From positions 1 through 20,684 of the forward strand of contig CABUWI010000020.1 of NCBI GenBank assembly GCA_902495245.1: a DNA stretch of 20,684 nucleotides, in the 5' to 3' direction. Numbering within the stretch: position 1 is the stretch's first letter; each line of letters begins with the position of its first letter. Position numbers and translations under genes: made by a program. The notes under the pieces are model-generated. The model made no database searches and was not told the DNA's origin. It saw only the letters and a list, made by a program, of their open reading frames with translations. Below, in pieces: positions 13,381 to 20,684 of the stretch. The DNA is from an uncultured Porphyromonadaceae bacterium (GTDB lineage: Bacteria > Bacteroidota > Bacteroidia > Bacteroidales > Muribaculaceae).

Positions 13381-13886
13381 ATGCGGTTCAAATAAGGCCG
13401 CAGATTGCCCGCAGGGCATAATCTTTACGTTAACCCCGTCATGGCGCGCAGCGCCTTGGCGGGGTAGCTGACCGTTCCCTCCCTAATGTTGCCCGAAGGG
13501 CATCATCTAATTTGCGAGAGTCCGAACATTTTATCTGCGGATTCCTCAACGGTTAATCACGCCATACTGTAGGGACGCACGGTTCGTGCGTCCGCTTTGT
13601 GAAGTGCGTAATACGTTGTAATGTTGATAATTACGGGCGGACGCACGAGCCGTGCGTCCCTACAGACCGGTATTTTGCACCAATCTCTTAAGTCAGCGAC
13701 ATTGCCCGATGACCCGTCTATGTCTGCGATAATGACATCTTTGCGCAAAAAGGACAGACGATGCCCTTCGGGCAACGCGATAAGGGGGAGTTCCGCCACC
13801 CCGCCAAGTCGCTCCGCTCCATGACGGGGTTAACGTAAAGACCATGCCCTGCGGGCAATCTGCGGCCTTATTTGAACCGCATTGCA
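13381..13886. mobile_element. MITE-like inverted-repeat element, copy 2 (506 bp)
   Basis: The left arm 13381-13468 is the inverted complement of 13795-13882 with few mismatches and matches the reverse complement of copy 1's right arm essentially base for base. The right end has four extra bases (TGCA), as in copy 1. Inside are REP doublet E and a segment (TATTTTGCACCAAT...TAAGTCAGCGA, 13672-13700) that in copy 1 lies outside the element, at about 1189-1220. No protein-coding gene or transposase is present. The element is flanked by exact 11-bp direct repeats and sits directly after the metY stop codon. Confidence 0.82.
13569..13664. repeat. REP doublet E (96 bp), nested in MITE copy 2
   Basis: Hairpins GGACGCACG-GTT-CGTGCGTCC and GGACGCACG-AGC-CGTGCGTCC lie in mirror orientation with outer GTAGGG/CCCTACA. 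The core is in the same orientation as in doublet D (CCGCTTTGTGAAGTG...). Confidence 0.92.
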
Positions 13887-13897
13887 CCGCCGTCTAA
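13887..13897. repeat. Right 11-bp direct repeat of MITE copy 2
   Basis: An exact copy of 13370-13380 (CCGCCGTCTAA). Confidence 0.8.
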
Positions 13898-13979
13898 TTG
13901 CTAATGTTTTGCTCCATCTCCACTAATTTTCGTCGCAAAAGGTAAAAATTAGCGGAAAAGTGTTGAAAAAGATTAAAAA

Positions 13980-14011
13980 TTTGGCGGTGCGGCCGAAAAT
14001 GCGTAACTTTG
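13980..14011 (+). promoter_or_regulatory. Promoter for the recJ-recQ-rarA operon
   Basis: TTTG (13980-13983), a 20-nt spacer and TAACTTTG (14004-14011). It leaves a leader of about 130 nt. Confidence 0.75.
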
Positions 14012-14016
14012 GGGTG

Positions 14017-14065
14017 ATATAGCCCGCACGGCCTCGGCGCTCAACTCTTCTCGGTCAGGCTATAT
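14017..14065 (+). promoter_or_regulatory. Stem-loop in the recJ leader
   Basis: ATATAGCC (14017-14024) and GGCTATAT (14058-14065) form a perfect 8-bp stem at the predicted 5' end of the mRNA, around a GC-rich 33-nt interior. Downstream, 14096-14128 is a 10-codon open frame (ATG CAG ... CGA TAA) that could be a leader peptide. The function of both is unknown. Confidence 0.35.
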
Positions 14066-14148
14066 TGCTGATTTTCGGGCTGCTGCCATAAAAAAATGCA
14101 GGTGTCCGGGTCGGCTGTGAAGCGATAAAAAATAAAAAATAAACATAA

Positions 14149-15891
14149 ATGACCGACAAATGGAACCCGCAAACCACAGACCACTCCGCCTTCCGCCACG
14201 CAACTGATGCCAACGAACCTCGACGTCCGGCAATCGAGCGCTATATGGCCAACCGGACTATGGCCGGACTGCTTGAAAGCCGAGGCATTACGAGCGCTGA
14301 AGAAGCACAGAAATTTTTCGCACCCCAGCTTTCGGACCTTCACGACCCGTTTCTGATGCCCGGCATGAACCGGGCTGTCGCAAGGCTCAACGAGGCAATG
14401 GGCGCCAAAGAGCGTATATTGGTCTATGGAGACTATGATGTAGACGGCACCACGGCAGTGGCGCTGGTCTATAAGTATCTTTCGCAATTCTACTCCCTGA
14501 TTGACTATTACATTCCGGGACGCTATGACGACGGCTATGGCGTGTCTAACCACGTTGTCGAGGACGCTGCCGCCAACGGCGTGAAACTGGTGATTATTCT
14601 CGACTGCGGCATCAAGGCCAACGAGGAGATTGCCTATGCCAAAAGTCTCGGCATCGATTTCATTATCTGCGACCACCACGTGGCCGGCGCAGAGTTGCCC
14701 GACGCGGCCGCAATTCTTAACCCCAAGCTCGAGGGGTCGACCTATCCGTTCCGCCATCTGAGCGGTTGCGGCGTCGGCTTCAAGTTCATGCAGGCATTCG
14801 CGCAGAGCAACGGGCTGCCCGCGGCAGACCTTGAGAACTATCTCGACCTTGTGGCCGTGAGCATCGCGGCCGACATCGTGCCCATGGTCGGCGAGAACCG
14901 CATTCTGACCTATCACGGTCTGCGCCGGCTCAACACGAACCCCAACATGGGGCTGAGGGCAATCATGCGCATCTGCGGGCTGACCGGCCGCGAAATCACA
15001 ATCAGCGACGTCATTTTCAAGATCGGGCCGCGCATAAATGCGTCGGGCCGCATGCAGAGCGGGCGCGAGGCCGTTGACCTGCTCGTGGCGCGCGACTCGG
15101 CCGAGGCGCTGCAGAAGGCGCGCGACATCGACCAGTATAACCGCGACCGCAAGGAACTTGACAAGCAGATTACCGAAGAGGCACAGACCATTCTCGAATC
15201 GCGCGGCGAGCAGGTCGATGCGAAGAAGTCGATTGTCATGTACAACGAGAACTGGCACCGGGGTATCATCGGCATCGTCGCCTCGAGGCTCACCGAGGTC
15301 TACTATAAGCCGGCCGTGGTGCTGACGCTGACCAACGGCCTGGCCTCCGGGTCGTCGCGTTCGGTGCAGGGTTTTGACATTTACAGTGCGGTCGAGTCGT
15401 GCGAGGACCTGCTCGAGAACTTCGGCGGCCACACCTATGCCGTCGGCCTGAGCATGAAGCCTGAAAACATTCCGGCCTTTGCCGAGCGCTTCGAGCGCTA
15501 TGTGGCCGAGAACATCACCGAGGCGCAGCTCCACCCCACCCACGAGGTCGACGCCGACCTTGCTTTCGAAGACATCAACCTCGAGATGCTCCATTTTCTG
15601 CGTCGGCTTAACCCCTATGGTCCCGGCAACCAGAAGCCGGTGTTCCGCACGTCGGGCGTGCGCGATGCCGGCACGTCGAAGGTTGTGGGGCGCCGCGAGG
15701 AGCACATCAAGCTCGACATCACCGACGCCGCGGGCTCTCAGGTGGTCAACGCCATCGCCTTCAACATGTCAGACAAGTTCAGCCGGATTGCTTCGGGGCG
15801 TCCGTTCACCATTGTCTACACCATCGAAGAGAACAAACATCATGCGGCCGGCTCGCCGATTCAGCTGCTGGTCAAGGATTTGATTTTTTAA
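14149..15891 (+). CDS. recJ: Single-stranded-DNA-specific exonuclease RecJ
   Basis: RecJ degrades single-stranded DNA 5' to 3' in recombination and mismatch repair, in the cytoplasm. The 580-aa protein shows the DHH phosphoesterase motifs: VYGDYDVDGTTA (about 92-103), LDCG (151-154), CDHHV (174-178) and AADIVPM (240-246), which hold the metal-binding aspartates and histidines. The linker IGPRINASGRM (292-302) and the DHHA1 domain follow (GSSRSVQGFD, then GGHTYAVG at about 426-433, where most relatives read GGHxxAAG). An OB-type domain ends the protein. The ATG follows an A-rich leader. It is the first gene of a repair operon; recQ starts 13 nt after its stop. Confidence 0.97.
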   Translation: MTDKWNPQTTDHSAFRHATDANEPRRPAIERYMANRTMAGLLESRGITSAEEAQKFFAPQLSDLHDPFLMPGMNRAVARLNEAMGAKERILVYGDYDVDGTTAVALVYKYLSQFYSLIDYYIPGRYDDGYGVSNHVVEDAAANGVKLVIILDCGIKANEEIAYAKSLGIDFIICDHHVAGAELPDAAAILNPKLEGSTYPFRHLSGCGVGFKFMQAFAQSNGLPAADLENYLDLVAVSIAADIVPMVGENRILTYHGLRRLNTNPNMGLRAIMRICGLTGREITISDVIFKIGPRINASGRMQSGREAVDLLVARDSAEALQKARDIDQYNRDRKELDKQITEEAQTILESRGEQVDAKKSIVMYNENWHRGIIGIVASRLTEVYYKPAVVLTLTNGLASGSSRSVQGFDIYSAVESCEDLLENFGGHTYAVGLSMKPENIPAFAERFERYVAENITEAQLHPTHEVDADLAFEDINLEMLHFLRRLNPYGPGNQKPVFRTSGVRDAGTSKVVGRREEHIKLDITDAAGSQVVNAIAFNMSDKFSRIASGRPFTIVYTIEENKHHAAGSPIQLLVKDLIF

Positions 15892-15904
15892 CCGGTTCTC
15901 TGAA

Positions 15905-17830
15905 TTGACCTACTCCTCGCCGGTTGAAGTCTTGCGGCGCTATTGGGGCTACGATTCATTCCGCCCCCTGCAGGCCGAAATCATCGACACCGTTCTCGGC
16001 GGCGCCGACACGCTGGCGCTGATGCCTACGGGCGGCGGCAAGAGCATCACGTTTCAGGTGCCGGGACTGATGTTGCCGGGCCTGACGGTGGTGGTTACGC
16101 CGTTAATCTCGCTGATGAAAGACCAGGTCGAGAATCTGCGCGCGCGCGACATCGCCGCCGTCTACATTCACAGCGGGCTCACACTGCGCGAGGCGCGCCT
16201 GGCCATGCAGAAGGCCGAGCTCGGCAAGGTGAAGTTTCTTTACGTCTCGCCCGAGCGGCTGCAGAACGAGCGCTTTGTCGGCGAGCTGAAAACGTGGAAT
16301 GTCAGCCTGCTGGTGGTTGACGAGGCCCACTGCATTTCGCAGTGGGGCTATGACTTCCGCCCGAGCTATCTCGAAATCAGTCGCTTGCGCGTCCATTTCA
16401 AAAACGCGCCCGTGCTGGCCGTTACGGCGTCGGCCACGCCGCAGGTGGCGGCCGACATCTGCACGCGGCTCGACTTCCGCCCCGGGTGGCGCCGGTTTGC
16501 CATGAGTTTTGCCCGGCCGAACATCTACTACATCGTGCGCCATGACATCAACAAAGCCGAGCGGCTGATGGCCGTGATGCGCAACACCGGCGGCACGGCC
16601 ATTGTCTACGTGCGCTCGCGAGCCAAGACCGGCGACATTGCCCGCATGCTCTCGGCCGCCGGCATTCCCGCCGCGGCCTATCACGCCGGGCTCGCGCCGG
16701 AGGTGAAAGACGAGCGCCAGAGCCTCTGGAAGTCGGGGCGGGTGAGGGTCATGGTGGCCACCAACGCCTTCGGCATGGGCATCGACAAGCCCGACGTGCG
16801 CGTCGTCGTCCACTACGACCTCCCCTCGTCGATTGAAGAATACTATCAGGAGGCCGGACGTGCCGGCCGCGACGGCAAGCCCTCGTTTGCGGTGGCGCTG
16901 GTGTCGCCGCGCGACCGCGGCGTGCTTGCCCGCAGGCTCGAAGACGCCTTTCCGCCGCGCGAATATATTGCCGACGTCTACACCCGCGCCTGCCTCTTCA
17001 TCGACCTGGCCATGGGCGAGGGCTATAACAAGGTCTTCGACTTCGACTTCGAGCGCTTCTGCACCGAGGCGAAGCTCTGGCCCGCGGCCGCGCGCTCGGC
17101 GCTGCGGCTGCTTGAGGCCGCCGGCTATCTGGAGTTCGTCGAAGAGCCCGACGCCCGCGCCCGAGTCATGATGACCTGCCGCCGCGAAGAGCTCTATGAA
17201 ATGACGCTGACGCCGATACAGGAGGAGCTGGTGGTCTACCTGCTGCGCAGCTGCCCGGGCATCTTTGCCGACTATGTCAATATTTCCGAAACCGTCATCG
17301 CCTCTCACCTCTCGCTGACGGCCGACAGTGTCTACCACACCCTGCTGGAGCTGACGCGCATGCACGCGCTCCACTACGTGCCCCGCCGCGTGCAGCCCTA
17401 TCTCTACTTCCCCTCGCGGCGAATCGAAGGGCGCCACGTCGAGATTCCGCGCGAGGTCTATGACGACCGGCGCAGCCGCATGCAAGAGCGCATCGAGGCC
17501 ATCGGGCGCTTCGCCTTTGCCGACGATGCCTGCCGCGCCTCGACCATTCTGCGCTATTTCGGCCAGGAGCCCGAGGCCGACTGCGGCACGTGCGACGTCT
17601 GCCGCGGCCGCAGCCGTCAAAGCGCCGCCGACCGGGCCACAGCCGCGCCCGATGCCGTCGAGGCCCTGCGCCATCTCTGCGCAACCCGCGGCCACATCGG
17701 CCTGCGCGAAGCCGTGCGCGCCCTCAACCTGCGCGACGAGGTCGTGGCCGACGCCCTGAGGCGTCTGGTCGACCGCGGCGAGCTGACAATTAACCCCGAT
17801 AACACCGTTTCACCATGCAAGCACCTTTAG
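15905..17830 (+). CDS. recQ: ATP-dependent DNA helicase RecQ
   Basis: RecQ unwinds DNA 3' to 5', producing single strands that RecJ can resect. The 641-aa protein has motif 0 (YDSFRPLQAEII), Walker A PTGGGKS (41-47), DEAH (139-142) with the aromatic-rich loop AHCISQWGYDFRPSY, SAT (174-176) and motif VI QEAGRAGRDG (315-324). A zinc site is formed by Cys543, Cys560, Cys563 and Cys566, followed by a winged-helix-like end. No HRDC domain is seen, and the C-terminus is short. I use the TTG at 15905 because no ATG or GTG lies between the recJ stop and motif 0. It overlaps rarA by 16 nt. Confidence 0.96.
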   Translation: MTYSSPVEVLRRYWGYDSFRPLQAEIIDTVLGGADTLALMPTGGGKSITFQVPGLMLPGLTVVVTPLISLMKDQVENLRARDIAAVYIHSGLTLREARLAMQKAELGKVKFLYVSPERLQNERFVGELKTWNVSLLVVDEAHCISQWGYDFRPSYLEISRLRVHFKNAPVLAVTASATPQVAADICTRLDFRPGWRRFAMSFARPNIYYIVRHDINKAERLMAVMRNTGGTAIVYVRSRAKTGDIARMLSAAGIPAAAYHAGLAPEVKDERQSLWKSGRVRVMVATNAFGMGIDKPDVRVVVHYDLPSSIEEYYQEAGRAGRDGKPSFAVALVSPRDRGVLARRLEDAFPPREYIADVYTRACLFIDLAMGEGYNKVFDFDFERFCTEAKLWPAAARSALRLLEAAGYLEFVEEPDARARVMMTCRREELYEMTLTPIQEELVVYLLRSCPGIFADYVNISETVIASHLSLTADSVYHTLLELTRMHALHYVPRRVQPYLYFPSRRIEGRHVEIPREVYDDRRSRMQERIEAIGRFAFADDACRASTILRYFGQEPEADCGTCDVCRGRSRQSAADRATAAPDAVEALRHLCATRGHIGLREAVRALNLRDEVVADALRRLVDRGELTINPDNTVSPCKHL

Positions 17831-19065
17831 CCGAGCGCATGCGTCCGTCGACGCTCGAAGATTACATAGGCCAGACCCACCTTGTCGGTCCCGGCTCCAT
17901 TCTGCGCCGAATGATCGAGCAGCAGCGCGTCTCGTCGTTCATTCTCTGGGGGCCTCCCGGAGTGGGCAAGACCACGCTGGCGCGCATCATCGCCAACACC
18001 ACCGATTCGCCCTTCTACACCCTCTCGGCCGTCAGCTCGGGCGTGAAAGAGGTGCGCGAGGTCATCGAGCGCTGCCGTGCCGACAATAATTCCATGTTCT
18101 CCAAGGGGCGGCCCATTCTCTTCATCGACGAAATACACCGCTTCAGCAAGAGCCAGCAGGATTCGCTGCTCGGCGCCGTCGAGAGCGGCATCGTTACGCT
18201 CATCGGCGCCACCACCGAGAACCCCTCGTTCGAGGTCATCAGGCCGCTGCTGTCGCGCGCGAGCGTCTACACGCTCCGCCCCCTCGACGCCGCCGAGCTG
18301 CAGACCCTGCTCGACCACGCCCTCACCCGCGACTCCGTGCTCTCCAAGATGGAGGTGCGCATCGAGAGCACCGACGCACTGTTCCGCTTTGCCGGCGGCG
18401 ACGCCCGCAAGCTGCTCAACATTCTCGACCTGCTCGAGCAGTCAACCCCCGCCGGCGAGCCGCTGGTCATTTCCGACGCCATCGTAACCGAACGCCTTCA
18501 GGAAAATCCCTCGGCCTACGACAAGGGCGGCGAGATGCACTACGACATCATATCCGCCTTCATCAAGAGCGTGCGCGGCAGCGACGCCGACGCCGCCGTC
18601 TACTGGCTGGCACGCATGGTGGCCGGCGGCGAAGACCCCGAGTTCATTGCCCGCCGACTCGTCATTCTCGCTGCCGAAGACATCGGCCTGGCCAACCCCA
18701 ACGCCCTGCTGCTGGCCAACGCCACGTTCGACACCATTCACAAAATCGGCTGGCCCGAAGGGCGCATTCCCCTCGCCGAATGCACCGTCTACCTGGCCCG
18801 TTCGCCCAAAAGCAACTCGGCCTACATGGCCATCAACGACGCCCTCGCCGCCGTTGAAAACACCGGCGACCTGCCCGTGCCCCTCCACCTGCGCAACGCC
18901 CCCACCGCGCTGATGAAGCAGATGGGCTACGGCGCCGACTATAAATATCCCCACGACTATCCCGGCCACTTCGTCGAACAGCAATACCTGCCCGACACCC
19001 TTGCCGGCACCCGCTTCTGGCACCCCGCCGACAACGCCGCCGAGCAAAAACTCTCCGGCAAATAA
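17815..19065 (+). CDS. rarA: Replication-associated recombination ATPase RarA (MgsA)
   Basis: RarA is an AAA+ ATPase of the clamp-loader clade that acts at stalled forks and binds SSB. The 416-aa protein starts with the family signature LAERMRPSTLEDYIGQTHLVG. It has Walker A GPPGVGKT (46-53), Walker B ILFIDEIHRF (101-110) and the highly characteristic GATTENPSFEV (131-141). The C-terminal MgsA-type region contains DADAAVYWLARMVAGGEDP, LAAEDIGLANP, GWPEGRIPLAECTVYLA and NAPTALMKQMGYG. Its ATG is within the 3' end of recQ, so the three repair genes are tightly coupled. REP doublet F follows 23 nt after its stop. Confidence 0.97.
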   Translation: MQAPLAERMRPSTLEDYIGQTHLVGPGSILRRMIEQQRVSSFILWGPPGVGKTTLARIIANTTDSPFYTLSAVSSGVKEVREVIERCRADNNSMFSKGRPILFIDEIHRFSKSQQDSLLGAVESGIVTLIGATTENPSFEVIRPLLSRASVYTLRPLDAAELQTLLDHALTRDSVLSKMEVRIESTDALFRFAGGDARKLLNILDLLEQSTPAGEPLVISDAIVTERLQENPSAYDKGGEMHYDIISAFIKSVRGSDADAAVYWLARMVAGGEDPEFIARRLVILAAEDIGLANPNALLLANATFDTIHKIGWPEGRIPLAECTVYLARSPKSNSAYMAINDALAAVENTGDLPVPLHLRNAPTALMKQMGYGADYKYPHDYPGHFVEQQYLPDTLAGTRFWHPADNAAEQKLSGK

Positions 19066-19088
19066 CCGCCAACCCCTATATCCAAAGG

Positions 19089-19184
19089 GTAGGGACGCAC
19101 GGCCCGTGCGTCCGCAGCTAATGACCGGTATTGCAGCAAGTTATACACTCCGCAAAGCGGACGCACGAGCCGTGCGTCCCTACA
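19089..19184. repeat. REP doublet F (96 bp)
   Basis: Hairpins GGACGCACG-GCC-CGTGCGTCC and GGACGCACG-AGC-CGTGCGTCC lie in mirror orientation with outer GTAGGG/CCCTACA. The core has CAGCAAGTTA as in doublet C and in reverse in D. It fills the gap between convergent rarA and the secreted-protein gene, where it may serve as a two-way transcript end. Confidence 0.93.
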
Positions 19185-19196
19185 CAGCGCCGCCGA

Positions 19197-20012
19197 TTAC
19201 AGGCGGAGTTTGCGGCCGTTGCTGACGTAAATCTGACCGCGGCGCGGTTGGTCGACCCTGCGGCCGCTCAGGTCGTAGAGCACGCCGGCAGCCGCCTTGT
19301 CCGAGGCCTCGATTTCCCGCAGCTCGGTCAGCGCCGGCGCATGGAAATCAGCCTCAGTGAAGATGCACTCGCCGTCTTTATAGCACTCCTTAATTTTGTA
19401 ATAATCCCTATAGCCGCAGGTGCAAAAAGGCCATAAAATGAACATCTCGGTATAGTTGGCTCCGATGCCTTCTACCCAATAACCCTTGGTGAGTTCAGGA
19501 GATATGTTGCCAAAGGTTATTCTGCGGCGTTTAATGCCTTTCACCTCTATGACGTCGACGCTTTCAACCGTGTAACCCCAATTGTCCAGCTTAACTATCT
19601 CTCCCGTCTCTCCGCTTGACGGGTCCCATGCGGGCACCATCTCGCCCTCTTTCACTTTGAAATTGACCTCGGGTATGAACTGCCCCGCGCGGTCCGGTAT
19701 TTCCAGCCGTTCGTCAAACTTATAAAAATAAGAAAAGACGCCGTCTTCTTCGGTGCAGAGTCTTGTACTCTGAGCCCCCTCATAGTCAATGGGAGTGATA
19801 TCTACGACGGTACACAAACGCCCCTCGACGGTTTCGGTTCGGTCGGTAACCGACTCCTTGCGGTTCAGAAACTCAAAAACACCGTGCGAAACTTGTTTTT
19901 TCCACTCATAGACCCACTCCTTGCCCGGTTCGAGAATCGGCAGGAACTCCTCGGCGGCCACGTTGGTGGCGGCGAGAGAAAGCAACATTGCGATGTAATA
20001 AAATTTTTTCAT
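19197..20012 (-). CDS. Secreted protein of unknown function with a C-terminal sorting-type tail
   Basis: This 271-aa protein has a signal peptide (MKKFYYIAMLLSLAATNVAA, cleavage before EEF). A beta-rich body follows without a family I can name (EPGKEWVYEWKKQ, about 29-41, then alternating strands; a cluster WPFCTCGYRDYYKIKECYKDGEC with four Cys). The C-terminal tail of about 30 residues (GVLYDLSGRRVDQPRRGQIYVSNGRKLRL) is very like the tail of the 797-aa protein at 8800-11193. I infer a shared export or anchoring route, probably across the outer membrane. The gene is monocistronic with its own promoter and converges on rarA. Confidence 0.82.
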   Translation of the reverse strand: MKKFYYIAMLLSLAATNVAAEEFLPILEPGKEWVYEWKKQVSHGVFEFLNRKESVTDRTETVEGRLCTVVDITPIDYEGAQSTRLCTEEDGVFSYFYKFDERLEIPDRAGQFIPEVNFKVKEGEMVPAWDPSSGETGEIVKLDNWGYTVESVDVIEVKGIKRRRITFGNISPELTKGYWVEGIGANYTEMFILWPFCTCGYRDYYKIKECYKDGECIFTEADFHAPALTELREIEASDKAAAGVLYDLSGRRVDQPRRGQIYVSNGRKLRL

Positions 20013-20048
20013 GGCTCAACTGTAAAAATTTGGTTGATGTGATGGTTG

Positions 20049-20079
20049 CAAAGTTAGTGCTTATGGCGGTCAAATGCAA
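20049..20079 (-). promoter_or_regulatory. Promoter for the 271-aa secreted protein
   Basis: On the minus strand: TTG (20079-20077), a 20-nt spacer and TAACTTTG (20056-20049), 36 nt before the ATG. Confidence 0.65.
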
Positions 20080-20217
20080 CTTTTCGGCCGAAAAAAATCT
20101 AACCGATTTGCGAAATAACACACTGACAATCAGTGCTATAGAAATCACAAATCTAACAATTTCTATCCCGCTGATATTCAGTGAGTTATCAATCTGCTGC
20201 TTTTATGTGGCTGCTTA

Positions 20218-20684
20218 TCAGCGAGTTGATGAGGTCAGGGCGCAATATTCGGCGAAGAGGGCCGGAGCCTCGCTGCTGATTTTTGCGCGGGCCCTCGATT
20301 TGAGATTGTAGACCGACTGGGGCGTCTTGGAGAGAAGGAAAGCGATGACCCGCTGCGACAGGCCGGCGCACGAAAGCACCACATAGTCCATCTCTGACGC
20401 GGTGAGCGACGGACATTGTGCCTCGATGCGCGCAATCAGATTGTCGCGGTTGGCGTTGATAATATCGGTCAGTTCTTTCTTAAAGCCCGACAGTTCTTCT
20501 TTCACTTTCGTCTGCAGCGCACGCGAAGAATTTGGCGAGACATCGGCGTCAAGACACATATTGCTCAGTTTCTCAACCCATTCGAATTTGCTCAAAAAAG
20601 CGATTGCGCTTTGGCGGCGGAACTTGTCGGCATTGGTCGCGGCCTCGTCGTGAAGATTCTGACATTCTTCCCTGCTCCCGGCGA
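20218..20684 (-). CDS. 3' end of a gene with a probable C-terminal LuxR-like helix-turn-helix (runs off the window)
   Basis: The frame is open from the right window edge to TGA 20218-20220, giving at least 155 residues, so a start inside the window (such as the TTG at 20595) is not needed. The visible part begins with a polar, probably helical or coiled stretch (SREECQNLHDEAATNADKFRRQ; LQTKVKEELSGFKKELTDIINANRDNLIARIE). It then has LTASEMDYVVLSCAGLSQRVIAFLLSKTPQSVYNLKSRARAKI, which fits the LuxR/GerE-like helix-turn-helix pattern seen at the C-terminus of Bacteroidetes regulators (LTxxE...GLSxxxIAxLLxxxxxSVxxxxxRxRxKI). The N-terminal sensory or TPR part lies beyond the window. Confidence 0.65.
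   Translation of the reverse strand, partial: AGSREECQNLHDEAATNADKFRRQSAIAFLSKFEWVEKLSNMCLDADVSPNSSRALQTKVKEELSGFKKELTDIINANRDNLIARIEAQCPSLTASEMDYVVLSCAGLSQRVIAFLLSKTPQSVYNLKSRARAKISSEAPALFAEYCALTSSTR

Noticed and set aside
14041..15705. 554-codon minus-strand frame opposite recJ
   Set aside because: A shadow frame: His/Arg/Val-rich low-complexity translation opposite a clear recJ.
16103..17695. 530-codon minus-strand frame opposite recQ
   Set aside because: A shadow of recQ; Gly/Ala/Arg-rich without motifs.
8177..19184. Recurring palindromes as a CRISPR array
   Set aside because: Copies are kilobases apart and come in mirror-image pairs, with no regular spacers and no cas genes.
20218..20595. 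A complete 125-aa gene starting at TTG 20595
   Set aside because: The frame stays open to the window edge and the upstream residues continue a plausible protein, so this is the 3' end of a longer gene.

Overview
The window looks like chromosomal DNA of a gut-type Bacteroidales, probably Muribaculaceae-like. The evidence is Bacteroidetes promoters (TAnnTTTG with TTG/TTTG 19-20 nt upstream), A-rich leaders without Shine-Dalgarno sites, GC-rich genes, secreted proteins ending in a YDLxGRR...NGRK-type tail, a TPP-riboswitch/TonB-receptor/PnuT thiamin locus, and a KilA-N protein of the type common in this order. The family-level placement is inference.

Layout. Positions 1-430 hold the 5' part of a minus-strand exported protein. 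Positions 431-1277 have no gene but contain a 441-bp inverted-repeat element. Positions 1278-2147 are a low-GC minus-strand pair: a KilA-N protein that appears internally deleted, then a GNAT acetyltransferase. Positions 2220-2595 carry a dense DnaA-box cluster and an A/T-rich tract, a strong oriC candidate. Genes point away from it on both sides: minus to the left, mostly plus to the right. Then come nadA, deoC, a GYF/CD225 membrane protein, and a thiamin-uptake operon (TPP riboswitch, TonB-dependent receptor, pnuT). Next are an AT-rich small membrane protein and a 797-aa modular secreted protein behind near-identical promoters. A divergent Lrp-type regulator/metY pair follows, with a second copy of the inverted-repeat element flush against the metY stop. 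After it is a tight recJ-recQ-rarA repair operon. The right end holds a minus-strand secreted protein and the 3' end of a minus-strand gene with a probable helix-turn-helix.

The most unusual content is two linked repeat families. One is a REP-doublet family of about 95 bp: two GGACGCACG-N3-CGTGCGTCC hairpins in mirror orientation around a related core, with outer GTAGGG/CCCTAC ends. There are four full copies, one shorter variant and fragments, all between genes and twice between convergent genes. The other is a MITE-like element with 88-nt inverted arms, in two copies (441 and 506 bp), each flanked by an 11-bp direct repeat (9/11 and 11/11). Copy 1 sits inside a REP hairpin and copy 2 contains a REP doublet, so the two families have inserted near or into each other.

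Functionally, nadA makes the NAD precursor quinolinate, deoC degrades deoxyribose phosphate, the riboswitch operon imports thiamin, metY makes homocysteine from O-acetylhomoserine, and recJ/recQ/rarA act at damaged or stalled forks. No tRNA, rRNA or CRISPR array was seen.
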